In this document: piece after piece, positions 48,997-58,407 of the stretch | How the letters are laid out: each line of letters starts with the position of its first letter | Numbering within the stretch: position 1 is the stretch's first letter | Assembly (NCBI GenBank): GCA_959347315.1 | Contig: OY365807.1 | Location: forward strand, 33,907,312-33,971,311 | Length of the DNA stretch: 64,000 nt | Source: Bimastos eiseni | Taxonomy: Eukaryota; Annelida; Clitellata; Crassiclitellata; Lumbricidae | Direction of reading: 5' to 3' | Translations under genes and position numbers: made by a program | Notes under the pieces: generated by a model | Told to the model about the DNA's origin: nothing | Database searches by the model: none | Seen by the model: only the letters and a program-made list of their open reading frames with translations

Positions 48997-49939
48997 ATGA
49001 CTAGTTACTTAGCACATTTGCACTATCAAAACTATTTACATGTGACATAATACGTTACGTTGCATGTGACCCATTTGAAGTAAAAATGCCAAAACTATAG
49101 AATGATTTATATTTAATAACCAATTCTGATTGTCTGTGAGGTAATTCCTCATAAATTGGTTTTTGCTTTTATCCTCTATTGTTGGATCTTATAATATTTC
49201 CTAATATAATGTTGGCGATTCAGAAGTTTATTGTTATTTAGTAAGTAAAGCAAAGCCTGAACTCTATTGGATATAGGACACTAATGAGGATCTCCAAGAT
49301 GTCTTGATGCATTACTTGTGGGAAGAGAGCACTGAAGAAGATATCAGCTATGAAGAGGCTGCAGATGAAAATCCTGCATAGGTATACCAATTTTTTTCCG
49401 GCAACGAACTAGTATTTCCCCACTACTTGGGCCATGATCGAATAACACTTTGCATGTGATCACAGGCTAGTTGATATGTTATATTATCATATCATATCAG
49501 ATTAGATTAGATTATTACAGACCACATTTCTAGATTACTTAATCCAATGACTTTGACAGTGATGTCATTGACGACAATCCATCACTTGCCATGTCTAACT
49601 AACGTCAATGTTATTGTGTGTTACAATGGTATTTGCCAGTATAATATTATATTATGGAAGACAAGCAGTATATACATGCCCACAGCCCGAAACAGGGTCT
49701 ACTGTGTCTCATTTGGTTACTTATCGGCATTATAATTATATTTTTATCATCGATTCTGCGTCATATACACATTATATTGTATCAGAGATCTGCTCCAAAA
49801 AGTTCTGCTTCGATTAAGAATTAATCACCACAGAATAGGCTTTAGATGGCCTGTTAATAGCTCGATGAGCTTTTATGGACATGTAAAATTATATAAACTT
49901 GAACACATGTGTACCAATGATATCAACACACCACACGGC

Positions 49940-50520
49940 ATGGTAAGTATGCTTCATGCTGTAGACTATCTTATCGTAATCCTCACAGAATCCAAAAATG
50001 TGCTTCAGAGGTACTATGAAACTAAATGTGCCCTTTGCAGTTGGTTTCTGAATGAGATACGCTGCCTTATCGCGAATCCAGAGTTGTCGGCTCTAACAGC
50101 AGTCGCGGCTGTATCTTTAGTCCATAATTGGTTAAGTCCTTGCGCCAGAGCGAAGTCGTTGGGCTATTTCAGCAACCCTAGCATAGTTGTCGATTGTCCC
50201 GGATGAATCACGCTTTCAGTCTCTTGATTCGATAGGGAATACGAAATTCGACTAAAGAGGTGCATGAGTTCGTTGTTGACTAAAGCTACATCATCGCCAT
50301 CGGCGTTAAAGGTTCCATCCGCTTTAGTCAGTCTGCCTTCGAAAAGCAGGTATGACTCAGCTGGATGGCTGAAAAGATCCTGAAGTTCGATGTTCACAAG
50401 AATTTCCACACGTGGTTTCCATTTAAATCGTTGTGCTTTAATCCAATGCAAACGCCGGTTCCCGCCTGTAGAGATCTTTTGATTTGGCTTTTTGTCCTTC
50501 CGAAATATTAACTTTGACAT
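49940..50520 (-). pseudogene. Polinton major capsid protein, N-terminal fragment, broken
   Basis: Double-jelly-roll MCP forms the hexon-like shell of Polinton virions. From the ATG at 50,520 the frame shows LLFEGRLTKADGTFNADGDD, then LMHLFSRISYSLSNQE and PGQSTTMLGLLK, a block typical of Polinton MCPs, and stops at 50,164-50,166 (TAG). Homology continues in the same frame (AQGLNQLWTKDTAATA) to about 50,040. It then shifts frame and gives VPLKHIFGFCEDYDKIVYS at about 49,950-50,030, another strong MCP signature. Beyond about 49,940 I cannot follow it in any frame. About 190 residues are traceable, against roughly 500-650 in intact members. So there is one nonsense codon, one frameshift and loss of the C-terminal two thirds. 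It begins 34 bp after the minor capsid gene. The plus-strand frame at 49,865-50,206 is a shadow. Confidence 0.85.
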
Positions 50521-50554
50521 TCGTGTATCGACTCATTTTATATATATAAAATTT

Positions 50555-51344
50555 TTAAGCCTCTCTTATATGAAACCGTATCGATAATTCCTCACCTCGT
50601 AGATTAATTAGTTGGCCATTTTGATCGGCGAGAGACGTTTCCATTATCGAAACCGTGGATAGAGTGATTGGAAGATATATCAAATTCCTAGGCGTTTCGA
50701 TAATCTTGTACCCAGGCGTTACATTTGGGAAAAGGAATAAATAATGTTATCAGTCGTTCCGTTGTTATAGGATGCTCCAATATATTGCTCGTTACCCTCA
50801 GATTACTGACACTCATTGTGTCCACTATATCCTCTGATTCCTGGGAACCCGCTGAATAACGGCGCCTGTCGAAACCGAAGACTTTTCCGATAGAGTTCAA
50901 CGCCCAAAAATCACACATGTAATTCTCCGCTATATGTACAATAGTCTTCAACGCATTGCTGTTTATTTCTATCTTAATATTGTATGCTTCGTTAACCCTA
51001 TCATAATGCTCGTTTTCTGTCATGATTCCCTGGACGTATTCGTTAATGTCTGTAATTTCATAGCAGCCTTCGGGAATGGTTATAGTAACCCACATATCTC
51101 CACCATTCGGCGAATACGAAAAGTTGTTGTTAGTCTCATCGATGTTTGGGAATGATAAATATGTTTCCAGATTGACAAGAGCCATTTCGTACTTTTTATC
51201 TTTATCGAACCGAATCAACGGATTGAATCGAGTCCTTATTCGCGAACTCTTATCACTCGATAATAAGTAAAATGATGACTTTGGCTCTGTGTAACGAGCG
51301 ATCATTTCGGTGTTGTCTGCAATCTTTTGTAGAAGCGATTCCAT
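50555..51344 (-). pseudogene. Polinton minor capsid (penton-like) protein, one frameshift
   Basis: This single-jelly-roll protein forms the vertices of Polinton capsids. From MESLLQKIADNTEM (ATG 51,344; an in-frame ATG at 51,389 is less likely because it precedes the conserved start) the frame includes YEMALVNLETYLSFPNI, IPEGCYEITDINEYVQ, and IGKVFGFDRRRYSAGSQESE, a combination typical of the family. The frame closes at 50,688. From about 50,715 the homology goes on in another frame, with a P-G-Y-K-I motif near 50,700 and INLRGEELSIRFHIRE just before a stop at 50,555. So there is one frameshift and both ends are preserved. The total of about 260 codons is close to normal length. A TATA-like run (TATAATATAAAAG) lies between this gene and the ATPase, and TATATATAAA lies after it, before the MCP. 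Confidence 0.85.
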
Positions 51345-51412
51345 TTTATAATATAAAAGATTTTTTTTATAATGGAGTGTAGAATTCATCGAAACCGCAT
51401 CTATACTTGCCG

Positions 51413-52143
51413 TTATTTCTTATTATTAGTCCGATCTATCACCACAAATGCATGAGGTTGCTCCCAGGCTGTTTCACATAGTTTCTTAAACTCATCCTTA
51501 GACATGTCTGTACTTACGTGATCGTGGTAAATGTGATTAATATTTTTCTGGTCTTGAGGAAACAAGCAGATAAAGTTTGCATTCTCTCTGATCGTCTGTC
51601 TAGGTAGTTTGAAATAATTTTGAGCGAGGTAGAAGCAATCAACGTTACTATGCCTTCCCGGATGTAGTAGGTCTCACATTTGTTTTGCTTTTCTTACTGT
51701 AAATCATGGAAAGTCATCAGGTTCTTCTTTTCACGATTCAAATCTCTCGGATCTGGCACATCTTCAGACGATTCGAAGAACTTACAGCAGATATCAGATT
51801 TTTTATACAAGTGTTTAGCCATTGTCTCAACTACTAAGGCCGGCGAAACATTTAGTCTCATGGTCTCGTCTTGGCAATTGAATAGCCCGATGATGGATTC
51901 GTTCGGTATTTTTTCTTCAAATGCTTGCTTAAGTATTTTATACTCTGGTTGAAAGAGAGATCTTCCGAATACTTGCAGATTGTCGTAGTCTAGCTATCCT
52001 GGTCTTAGAAGTAGGTTCAACAATAGAGTCGTCTTACCGCATCCAGACTTTCCTACAATTAACCCTCATATACTTCTAGGTAAAAGAGGATTATTGAATT
52101 TCTTAGATAATACGTCGTTCCACGATAAATCTTTGACTTCCAT
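51413..52143 (-). pseudogene. Polinton A32/FtsK-HerA-type packaging ATPase, broken
   Basis: This enzyme would pump DNA into the capsid. From ATG 52,143 the frame gives MEVKDLSWNDVLSKKF, then a Walker A motif VGKSGCGKTTLL (about 52,020-52,055). A Walker-B-like KNLMTFHDLQ lies near 51,700; its usual first acidic residue appears replaced by His. After a frameshift near 51,660-51,690 come FYLAQNYFKLPRQTIRENAN and IYHDHVSTDMSKDEF, the conserved C-terminal half. The end is WEQPHAFVVIDRTNNKK at 51,413. In-frame stops sit at 52,066-52,068 (TGA), 51,994-51,996 (TAG) and 51,694-51,696 (TAA). With three nonsense codons, a frameshift and a changed Walker B it cannot make an active enzyme. Total length of about 243 codons fits the family. 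Confidence 0.88.
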
Positions 52144-52173
52144 TTTAAATATATCTAATTGTATTTAAAAAGG
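52144..52173. promoter_or_regulatory. AT-only divergent intergenic region of the Polinton
   Basis: About 30 bp of almost pure A/T (TTTTAAATATATC and TTGTATTTAAAAAGG) separate the ATPase start from the PLA2-like start on opposite strands. It probably served as a bidirectional promoter; TTTAAA words could act as TATA-like elements on both strands. This is inferred from position and composition. Confidence 0.4.
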
Positions 52174-52689
52174 ATGTATTGCGTAAAGTGTAAAACTCGT
52201 ACTGAAACTAAAAATATTCAAAATGTTACAACGAAGACTGGAAGGTCAATGCTTAGAGGCACATGTGATATATGTGGAAAGACAAAGACACATTTCGTGA
52301 AGTCTTCTGAAGGTGGTGATTTAATTGGATCTTTAAATTCGGTTACCGGCGGTATTAAGCTGCCGTGGGCTAAATATCCAGGTGAGATGCACTTGCCGGG
52401 ACATTCGTTTACTGGTCCTGGAACTAGACTTGATTTGAGGCTGAATTCCGATGGAACTCCTAAGGATTGGTCGAAGCCCGTCAATAGAGTCGGCAACGCT
52501 GAATTTCATTACGATTTAGCTTACGGTCAGCACTCGGACACAGCTTCTAGGAATGTCGCCGATAGAACGATGGTTAATGAGTTGAATAATATTCCTTATC
52601 CTAGCTTACGAGAGCGTATAGAAAGAAATCTTGTCAAACCTATATTATCTACCAAAGCTAGTCTCGGGTTAGGTTTAAAAAAAGCGTAA
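52174..52689 (+). CDS. Polinton zinc-ribbon + phospholipase-A2-like protein (171 aa, uninterrupted)
   Basis: I use the ATG at 52,174 (MYCVKCKTRTETK); the open frame extends five codons upstream but only from a TTG. Residues 3-6 and about 31-34 are two CxxC pairs (CVKC and CDIC), a small zinc ribbon. After a Gly-rich linker comes PGEMHLPGHSFTGPGTRLDL, which resembles the Ca-binding loop of the parvovirus-VP1-type PLA2 fold, then HYDLAY in the place of the catalytic helix. In active members the catalytic His is directly before the Asp (HD); here a Tyr is there and a His lies one residue earlier, so activity is doubtful. The rest (DRTMVNELNNIP, SLRERIERNLVKPILSTKA) also fits Polinton-encoded PLA2-like proteins, thought to help virions cross membranes. 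It is the only gene of the element without a stop or frameshift. Its 3' end overlaps the open frame of the integrase. Confidence 0.8.
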   Translation: MYCVKCKTRTETKNIQNVTTKTGRSMLRGTCDICGKTKTHFVKSSEGGDLIGSLNSVTGGIKLPWAKYPGEMHLPGHSFTGPGTRLDLRLNSDGTPKDWSKPVNRVGNAEFHYDLAYGQHSDTASRNVADRTMVNELNNIPYPSLRERIERNLVKPILSTKASLGLGLKKA

Positions 52690-53574
52690 AATTACAATGG
52701 ACCGATGAACTAGCTGAGGAGTTGCATAAACCCGTAGTAAGACGTTTTAGGAAGAGGAAGGTGTACGTTGGTGGAATAGATGAAATATGGGCTGCTGATT
52801 TAGTCGATATGCAGGGTTTCGCTAAAAATAACGATGACGTGAAATACTTACTAACCGTAATAGATGTGTTTTCCAAGTACGGTTGGATTGTACCGTTAAA
52901 TGATGAGAGTGGAAAATCTACGGCTAGTGGCTTCGTGAAAATATTCGACAGCGATAGAAGACCAGGCAAGGTTTTGATGGATAAAGGTAAAGAATTTTAT
53001 AATAAAGACGTTAAGAAATTAGTCGAGTTGTCTTCTACGGAGAACGAAGAAAAGTCGTGCGTTGTTGAAGTATTTTACAGCTAATTCAACTAGACGATAT
53101 ATCGATGTGTTGGATGAAATGGTTAGTAATTATAATGAAACTAGGCTTTCTTCCATTAAAATGACACCCTCTAAAGCTAGTTTGAAAATGAATGAAAGGG
53201 TAGTTTGGGTGAACTTATACGGTGATGAAATCTCGGAACCTATTATAGCCAGGTTCTCGATCGGTGATAAAGTTAGAATAACGAAGAAGAAGAACATCTT
53301 TGAAAAAGGTTTTACACCGAGATGGACAGAAGAGATGTTCACAATTTCAAAAATGTAATACACGGATCCACCAACTTATACGATCACTGATTATAATGGT
53401 GAGGAAATACAGGGCTCATTTTACGAACAGGAGCTACAGAAGACTACTCAAGAAATATTTAGAATTGAAAAAGTTATCAGGAAACGGGGAAACAAGTCGC
53501 TGGTGAAATGGTTGGGTCATCCTGAGTCATTTAATTCCTGGGTTGATAATGAAGACTTGGTGGCCACGTGGTGA
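52662..53574 (+). pseudogene. Polinton retroviral-type integrase with chromodomain, broken
   Basis: The integrase (rve fold, DDE) inserts Polinton DNA into the host. The open part from 52,662 gives LQWTDELAEELHKP, then GIDEIWAADLVDMQGFAK (first catalytic Asp), YLLTVIDVFSKYGWIVPL, and VLMDKGKEFYNKDVKKLVE (second Asp). The region of the catalytic Glu (STENEEKSCVVE) is closer to the second Asp than the usual 35 or so residues, which suggests an in-frame loss. The frame then shifts near 53,060 with some sequence apparently missing. It resumes with KYFTANSTRRYIDVLDEMV, hits an in-frame TAA at 53,356-53,358, and goes on with GSFYEQELQKT. The end is a chromodomain-like tail (IRKRGNKSLVKWLGH, FNSWVDNEDLV) closing at 53,574. 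The chromodomain is a known Polinton feature for targeting chromatin. The gene is non-functional. Confidence 0.9.
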
Positions 53575-53579
53575 CTCTT

Positions 53580-54109
53580 CGTCGAAACTATTGGAAATTC
53601 CCGTGACGTTTGACCTATTGGCGGACGTTTTGACCAGGGTTTGTGCATGAATTGTGGCTCATTTTTCTATTTTATGGTGGCCTATTTGGTTGGTATTAGA
53701 TACAATGATGTGGGTTGTTGTGATTTTTGGTGATTTTGTAACCTAATTATAGGTTAATAATAGGTTTTATAACCTATTAGGTGGTGAATTGATTGGTCAA
53801 TTGTCCTAGTTTATTCACTTTTCTACTACTCTTTTGCCCTGATAACCCAGAGGAAGGTAATTTCTACGCTGTTCATGATATGATAATGTGTAACATGCAT
53901 GTAGTAGCAGAAACAGCACACCTTCAGATTCGCCTCAGTGCCAGCATATAGTTATACAAGGCATCAAAATCATGTCAAGAGCCGTTGGGCATACATATAT
54001 CTGGCGCACCTGCTATGATATCTCCTTTTCGGTACATATCAGAGACGGAAAATGAATTCATCGATCGACGACTAAATTCGTTGAAAGACTTCGATTAAGT
54101 CAGTACAGG
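53580..54109. other. Right flank of the Polinton genes, no gene supported
   Basis: AT-rich sequence including TAGGTTAATAATAGGTTTTATAACCTATTAGG, a short imperfect palindrome near 53,750. It may be element DNA between integrase and terminus, but no terminal repeat was confirmed. Confidence 0.3.
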
Positions 54110-54271
54110 ATGTTGGCTAATTTATTGAAAGATTTAGATTTTACTATTAAGAGTACAGAAGAAGCGTTGTTTGATATTTTCTACATCGTAAACACCTGCG
54201 CAAAGAAATCGAATTACATCTATACTTACAGCAGAGCAGAGTTCAAAGTTTGCACTGACAATGTATTATAG
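54110..54271 (+). other. Unassigned 53-codon frame in the left foldback arm
   Basis: It reads MLANLLKDLDFTIKSTEEAL and ends CTDNVL, with a balanced amino-acid mix that looks more protein-like than its neighbours. Most of it (from 54,125) lies in the left arm of the foldback at 54,125-54,893, so the same peptide is encoded on the minus strand in the right arm. No family was recognised. It might be a fragment of a gene carried by the Polinton or by the foldback. Confidence 0.2.
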
Positions 54272-54893
54272 TCAATTTATGTATTCATCCACATATCTTA
54301 CATATCTAAATGATGATGATGATGACGATGATGATAATGATGCATTTATATATCGCCGCTCAAATCAGCAGCGCTGTCAAAGGGTGTCTGTGCGTGGGAA
54401 CATAAAGAAATTAGATATAGGAGGCGGTGGTGTAGTGGTATGTTCTGTGCCTTATAATCGGAGGGTCGCAGCCTCGCAGTTTCTCCTATAGCCGAAGCCA
54501 CTGCGTTACGACCCTGGACAAGTTGCTCACCCGCAATTTATTTTCTGAGAGGAAGATAAACGGAAACCACCACAGTCATCTCATCCCCGGGTGGCATAAC
54601 AAAACAATGAACCCGCCTTCTGGCACAGAATTCACGTCATCATCATCAGCAGCAGCATCGCCATCATCATCATCGCCATCATCATTGTCATCGTCATCAT
54701 CATCATCATTTAGATATGTAAGATATGTGGATGAATACATAAATTGACTATAATACATTGTCAGTGCAAACTTTGAACTCTGCTCTGCTGTAAGTATAGA
54801 TGTAATTCGATTTCTTTGCGCAGGTGTTTACGATGTAGAAAATATCAAACAACGCTTCTTCTGTACTCTTAATAGTAAAATCCAAATCTTTCA
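54125..54893. mobile_element. Large foldback (inverted arms of about 200 bp)
   Basis: The left arm starts TTGAAAGATTTAGATTTTAC (54,125) and runs through GCGTTGTTTGATATTTTC, CAAAGTTTGCACTGACAATG and ACATATCTTACATATCTAAA to a GATGAT run ending near 54,335. The right arm (about 54,680-54,893) is its near-identical reverse complement, ending in CCAAATCTTTCA. The spacer of about 350 bp contains a tRNA-like SINE. It could be a foldback transposon, or an inverted duplication. The near identity suggests a recent origin or gene conversion. Confidence 0.85.
54421..54545 (+). mobile_element. Second type of tRNA-derived SINE, in the foldback loop
   Basis: GGCGGTGGTGTAGTGGTATG is A-box-like and GGTCGCAGCCTC is B-box-like, about 45 bp apart. 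TTACGACCCTGGACAAGTTG and CTCACCC follow, a sequence common just after the tRNA head of animal SINEs. It differs from the family at 21,996. Confidence 0.55.
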
Positions 54894-55314
54894 GTGGAGG
54901 AGATTACATTACATTACATCCTCGTCGGTTACTACAATACAGAAACCTATTGGCAATTTGATGATGTGGATCTACTAGACAACATCCAGCACATAACATG
55001 CAGAATATATATATTTAAATGAACAAATTAATATATATTATTATATTTATATCATATACATGCATGTTGCTTGTAATTTATAATGACTTCGTTGTCATTT
55101 TTATAAATGGTGTCTAATATTATATTTCGAAAAAACCGTGTTTCATGTGCAGTTGTGTTCCCCGTAGATCATGTTATAATGGATCAATGCACGCAACGAA
55201 AGGTCGGCGATGGGCGACGTGCACGCAAGTGCACGACACAAATCACAGATTCAGCGTTTTGTTCGACGCGGTCCCCTTAGAATTGAACAATTGAGCCTAA
55301 GAAATAGACAGAAG

Positions 55315-55705
55315 AAGTAGAAGAGGAGGAGGAAGAGGAGGAGGAGGAGGAGGAGGAGGAGGAGAAAGAAGAGGAGAAACTGAAGGAGAAACCGAAGGAG
55401 AAAGAGGAGGCCAAAGTGGAGAAGAAAGTGGAGGAAAAAGAGAAGGAAAAAGAGGAGGAAAAAGAAGAAGAGAAAGAGGAGGAGAAATTGGAGGAAACAG
55501 TGAAGGAGAAAGTGGAGTAGAAAGAGTAAGAGAAAGAAGAAGAGAAAGAGGAGGAGAAAGCAGAGGAGAAAGAGGAGGAGAAAGTGGAGGAGAAAGTGGA
55601 GGAGAAAGTGGAGGAGAAAGTGGAGGTGAGTGTAGAGGAGAAAGAGGGGAGAAAGTCGAGGAGAAAGTCGAGGAGAAAGTGGAGGAGAAAGTGGAAGAAG
55701 AGGAA
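55315..55705. repeat. GGAGAAAGW purine minisatellite
   Basis: Imperfect 9- and 12-bp units (GAGGAGAAA, GTGGAGGAGAAA) on the plus strand. The 177-codon minus-strand frame made of SPPLSPPLSP is the complement of this repeat and is not a credible gene. Confidence 0.85.
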
Positions 55706-55844
55706 GAAGTGCAGTCTCTTACGTTAGCCCTGAGACAACCATGTATATGAAGTGTTAGCAACTTCATCTTCTCAGCCTCGGCAAAGGAAGGAGAGTGTAA
55801 GTCCTCTCCATCGCCACCTCTCCTTCTCACCGACAGTGTACGGT

Positions 55845-55990
55845 CGGTGTACTCAGACTATTGGACGCAGGTGGGGAAAATCTTAACACCAATTTCTGTT
55901 CTGTCGGGGAATTTGAACCCGCGACCTCTTGGTTTGCATTCCATCACGCTAACCCTAAGACCAGCGCGCAAAAGGAAGACACCGACAAAC
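55845..55990 (-). mobile_element. tRNA-like SINE fragment (third type)
   Basis: On the minus strand GCGCGCTGGTCTTAGGGTTA is followed by GCGTGATGGAATGCAAACC and then AGGTCGCGGGTTCAAATTCC, which contains a near-perfect tRNA B-box (GGTTCAAATTC). A tail with TTGGTGTTAAGATTTTCCCC follows. A free tRNA gene is unlikely because the acceptor stem does not pair. Confidence 0.45.
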
Positions 55991-56479
55991 GCTCTTAGCC
56001 GACAAAGGCGTAATAAGTCTCGGTCAACTGCATGAAAAGCCGTCGAGACATCAAAGCAATCAAACAAGTGTGCTACTCATCAAAAACATCCGATCGTTAT
56101 TAACTGCACATTGATATTCACTGATATCTTGCGTCCATTCATCTGCCCAGCTCAACACATCTACCAAGTGAACCACACGGGAGCATTGAGAGCATGCAGC
56201 CATGCACGCTCTCAATGCTTCCACTGAAATCACCGATCAACTGCCATCTGTGTGTAGCTGACACGCTCTGAACATGTATATAAAATACAGCAGATGTAAA
56301 TACGGTAAATACACTAAATACAGCAAATGCAGTAAACGCAGTAAATACATGCAGTAATACAGTAACAAAAATACAGCACATGTATAAAATGCAATACAAG
56401 TTATGTGTTTCGATAAAGATTATACCTGTTCTCCCTCAAAAGATGTTCGGAAATGCACACTCGACAATACAACAGAACA

Positions 56480-56592
56480 TTGAGGGCAGCGAGGATTTAT
56501 GATACTCAAGGTCCCTACGCACACTGCTCGCACCCGTAGACCCCGCCAAAGCAGAGGCCGAGTGCTCAAACCATTCGGTCATCAATGCCTGT
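56480..56592 (-). mobile_element. Divergent SINE fragment related to the 21,996 family
   Basis: In reverse orientation it reads GGCATTGATGACCGAATGGT, then TTTGAGCACTCGGCC, a GGGTGCGAGCAG remnant of the B-box and GTAGGGACCTTGAGTATC. It shares the TAGGGACCTTGAG segment with the main family, but the rest is diverged or lost. Confidence 0.5.
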
Positions 56593-56857
56593 AGTCTGAC
56601 GGTTCAATTGTCTGACGGTGCAATAAGACAGCAATAAACGTGTACAGGCGATGTGATAAAACTGTGGTGGCTACTCGTCGTATACTATAGATCGAAAACG
56701 AAACAAAGTCGACCATCGTGTTCAGCAAGATTATTAGTTACATTCATTCGTTGACTTCGACAATTTATATAGCGCCTCTTAGGCAATCTACTCAACGGCG
56801 ATCCCAGTCCAGACGCGGCCTTAGTGAAAGGACTTGAATGAGTATATCGTGGTGAAT

Positions 56858-56940
56858 CAAAGACGGTTACATGGCTTCGTTTCACCTCGTCTTATGAGAC
56901 ACATAAGACGAGGTGAAACGAAGCCATGTAAACGTCTTTG
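56858..56940. repeat. Near-perfect hairpin (39-bp arms, 5-bp loop)
   Basis: The left arm (56858-56896) starts CAAAGACGGTTACATGGCTT. The right arm (56902-56940) is its reverse complement with one mismatch. The loop is AGACA. It directly precedes the minisatellite at 56,945. Such a short loop with long perfect arms suggests a recent inverted duplication. Confidence 0.9.
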
Positions 56941-56944
56941 TAAT

Positions 56945-57300
56945 GCCCTGGCCACCTCATGTCCTGACCACCTCATGCCCTGACCATCTCATGCCTTTAC
57001 CACCTCATGCCCTGACCACCTCATGCTCTGACCACGCCATGCACTGGTCATCTCATGCTACAACCTCATACACCGATCACCTCATGCCCTGACCACCTCA
57101 TGCTCTGACCACGCCATGCACTGGTCATCTCATGCTACAACCTCATACACCGATCACCTCATGCCCTGACCACCTCATGCTCTGACCACGCCATGCACTG
57201 GTCATCTCATGCTACAACCTCATACACTGATCACCTCATGCCCTGACCACCTCATATCAAGACCACCTCATGCCCTGATCACTTCATGCCCAAACAGCCT
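56945..57300. repeat. 16-bp minisatellite with 77-bp higher-order period
   Basis: The basic unit is CTGACCACCTCATGCC. Variants (GACCACGCCATGCACT, GGTCATCTCATGCTAC, AACCTCATACACCGAT) form a 77-bp block that repeats at 57,011, 57,088 and 57,165 with almost no change. Confidence 0.9.
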
Positions 57301-57874
57301 CCTCATCCACGGTTAACCTTATGAATCATGGAGCTGTCTTTCTCCAATTGCATCGTCCATTTGTCACGCATTGATCGTCACGTGACCACTGATGTCATCG
57401 TCATGTGGGTCATCGCGTGCAGACGTCGCTGCCAATAGGCGATTTGGACGGTGATGACGCAAGAGGTCATGACCCCACGATGCCTGCCGACGCCCCGGGC
57501 TAGAAAGGCCCTGGCGGGGTTAGAGTTGCGTCTAAGAGCGGAAGGTGAACGAGGGCAGTTGGTGGTTGAGAGCGAAAGAACGGAGGAGAGACTCTAACAC
57601 AACAACTGACCGCAGTAGACGACGACGACGTCTCCTCGATCTGCCATCGATCATTTTGGCAATCAGTGCTTGGATCCCCAACGGACTGAACGGCACTCGA
57701 TCTAACGACAGACGATCACGCAAACATCGGAGACACACACACGGACGCAGACAGACATGTGAACAGAGAGAAACGCACAGGCAGACGTCCAGCTGATGGT
57801 CATCAATCAAGCGCCTGTCAGCGTCGAAGACCTAAATCTCCGGATGACCGATCATCGGCTGTTGTTGTTGTTGT

Positions 57875-58365
57875 TGATTGACCCCTCCCTCCCTTGCTGC
57901 CTCCCTCTCCTCCTCCCTTCCTCTCCTCCTTCCTTCCTCCACCCCTTCTACTTTCTCTGTCCATCCCTCACTCAATATGCTTCTCTGACGAAATCCTCTT
58001 CTAAGAACACCGTCAACACGTGATCACGCAGATCGACCTATTCCTCCTCTTTTCCTCCTTTCCCTCCTCTTCCTCTCTCTTCTTTTCCCCATGTTTCCCT
58101 TCTTCTTCTCCTTCCAATTATCCTTTTTCGTTCCTTTCCACTCAATATGTCCCTTATCCTTCGTTCTTCCAAATCCTTCCCTTCCTACTATTCCTTTCAA
58201 TTAAAGTCTTTCTTCACCACCTTCCCTTGTTCTGTTCCTTTTCCTTCCCATTTCTCTTCCTTTTCCTTCCCATTTCTGATTATTTTCTTTCTCTGCCTTT
58301 TCCTTTCCCAATTGTTCCCTTTCTCATTCTCCTCTTCAACTACTGTTCTTCCTTCTCCTAAAGAT
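57875..58365. repeat. Polypyrimidine (CCTTCC/TCTTCC) tract
   Basis: About 490 bp of mostly C and T on the plus strand. The Pro/Ser/Leu/Phe frames are artefacts. Confidence 0.75.
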
Positions 58366-58407
58366 AGTGAGCAACAAAGGTCCTGATGGAATCATCTCCA
58401 GAACCAA

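Larger units (their letters stand above)
49940..53574. mobile_element. Degraded Maverick/Polinton (adintovirus-like) element
   Basis: Five genes with the hallmarks of Polintons sit together: MCP, minor capsid protein and packaging ATPase on the minus strand, and a PLA2-like protein and a chromodomain integrase on the plus strand, diverging from a gap of about 30 bp at 52,144-52,173. Spacing between genes is tight (about 34 bp and 68 bp in the minus group), as in a compact viral genome. Four of the five are interrupted. DNA polymerase B and the adenain-like protease, expected in a 15-20 kb element, were not found, and the MCP signal ends near 49,940. So this is a fragment of an old insertion. 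Terminal inverted repeats and a target duplication were not identified. Confidence 0.9.

Noticed and set aside
49865..50206. 113-codon plus-strand frame
   Set aside because: It is antisense to the broken Polinton MCP, whose hallmark motifs are on the minus strand.
54125..54893. Calling the foldback arms the confirmed Polinton terminal repeats
   Set aside because: Both arms lie on the same side of the element and no copy of the arm was seen on the left side of the capsid genes.
55297..55830. 177-codon SPPLSPPLSP minus-strand frame
   Set aside because: It is the complement of a GGAGAAA purine minisatellite; purine tracts have no stops in this frame.
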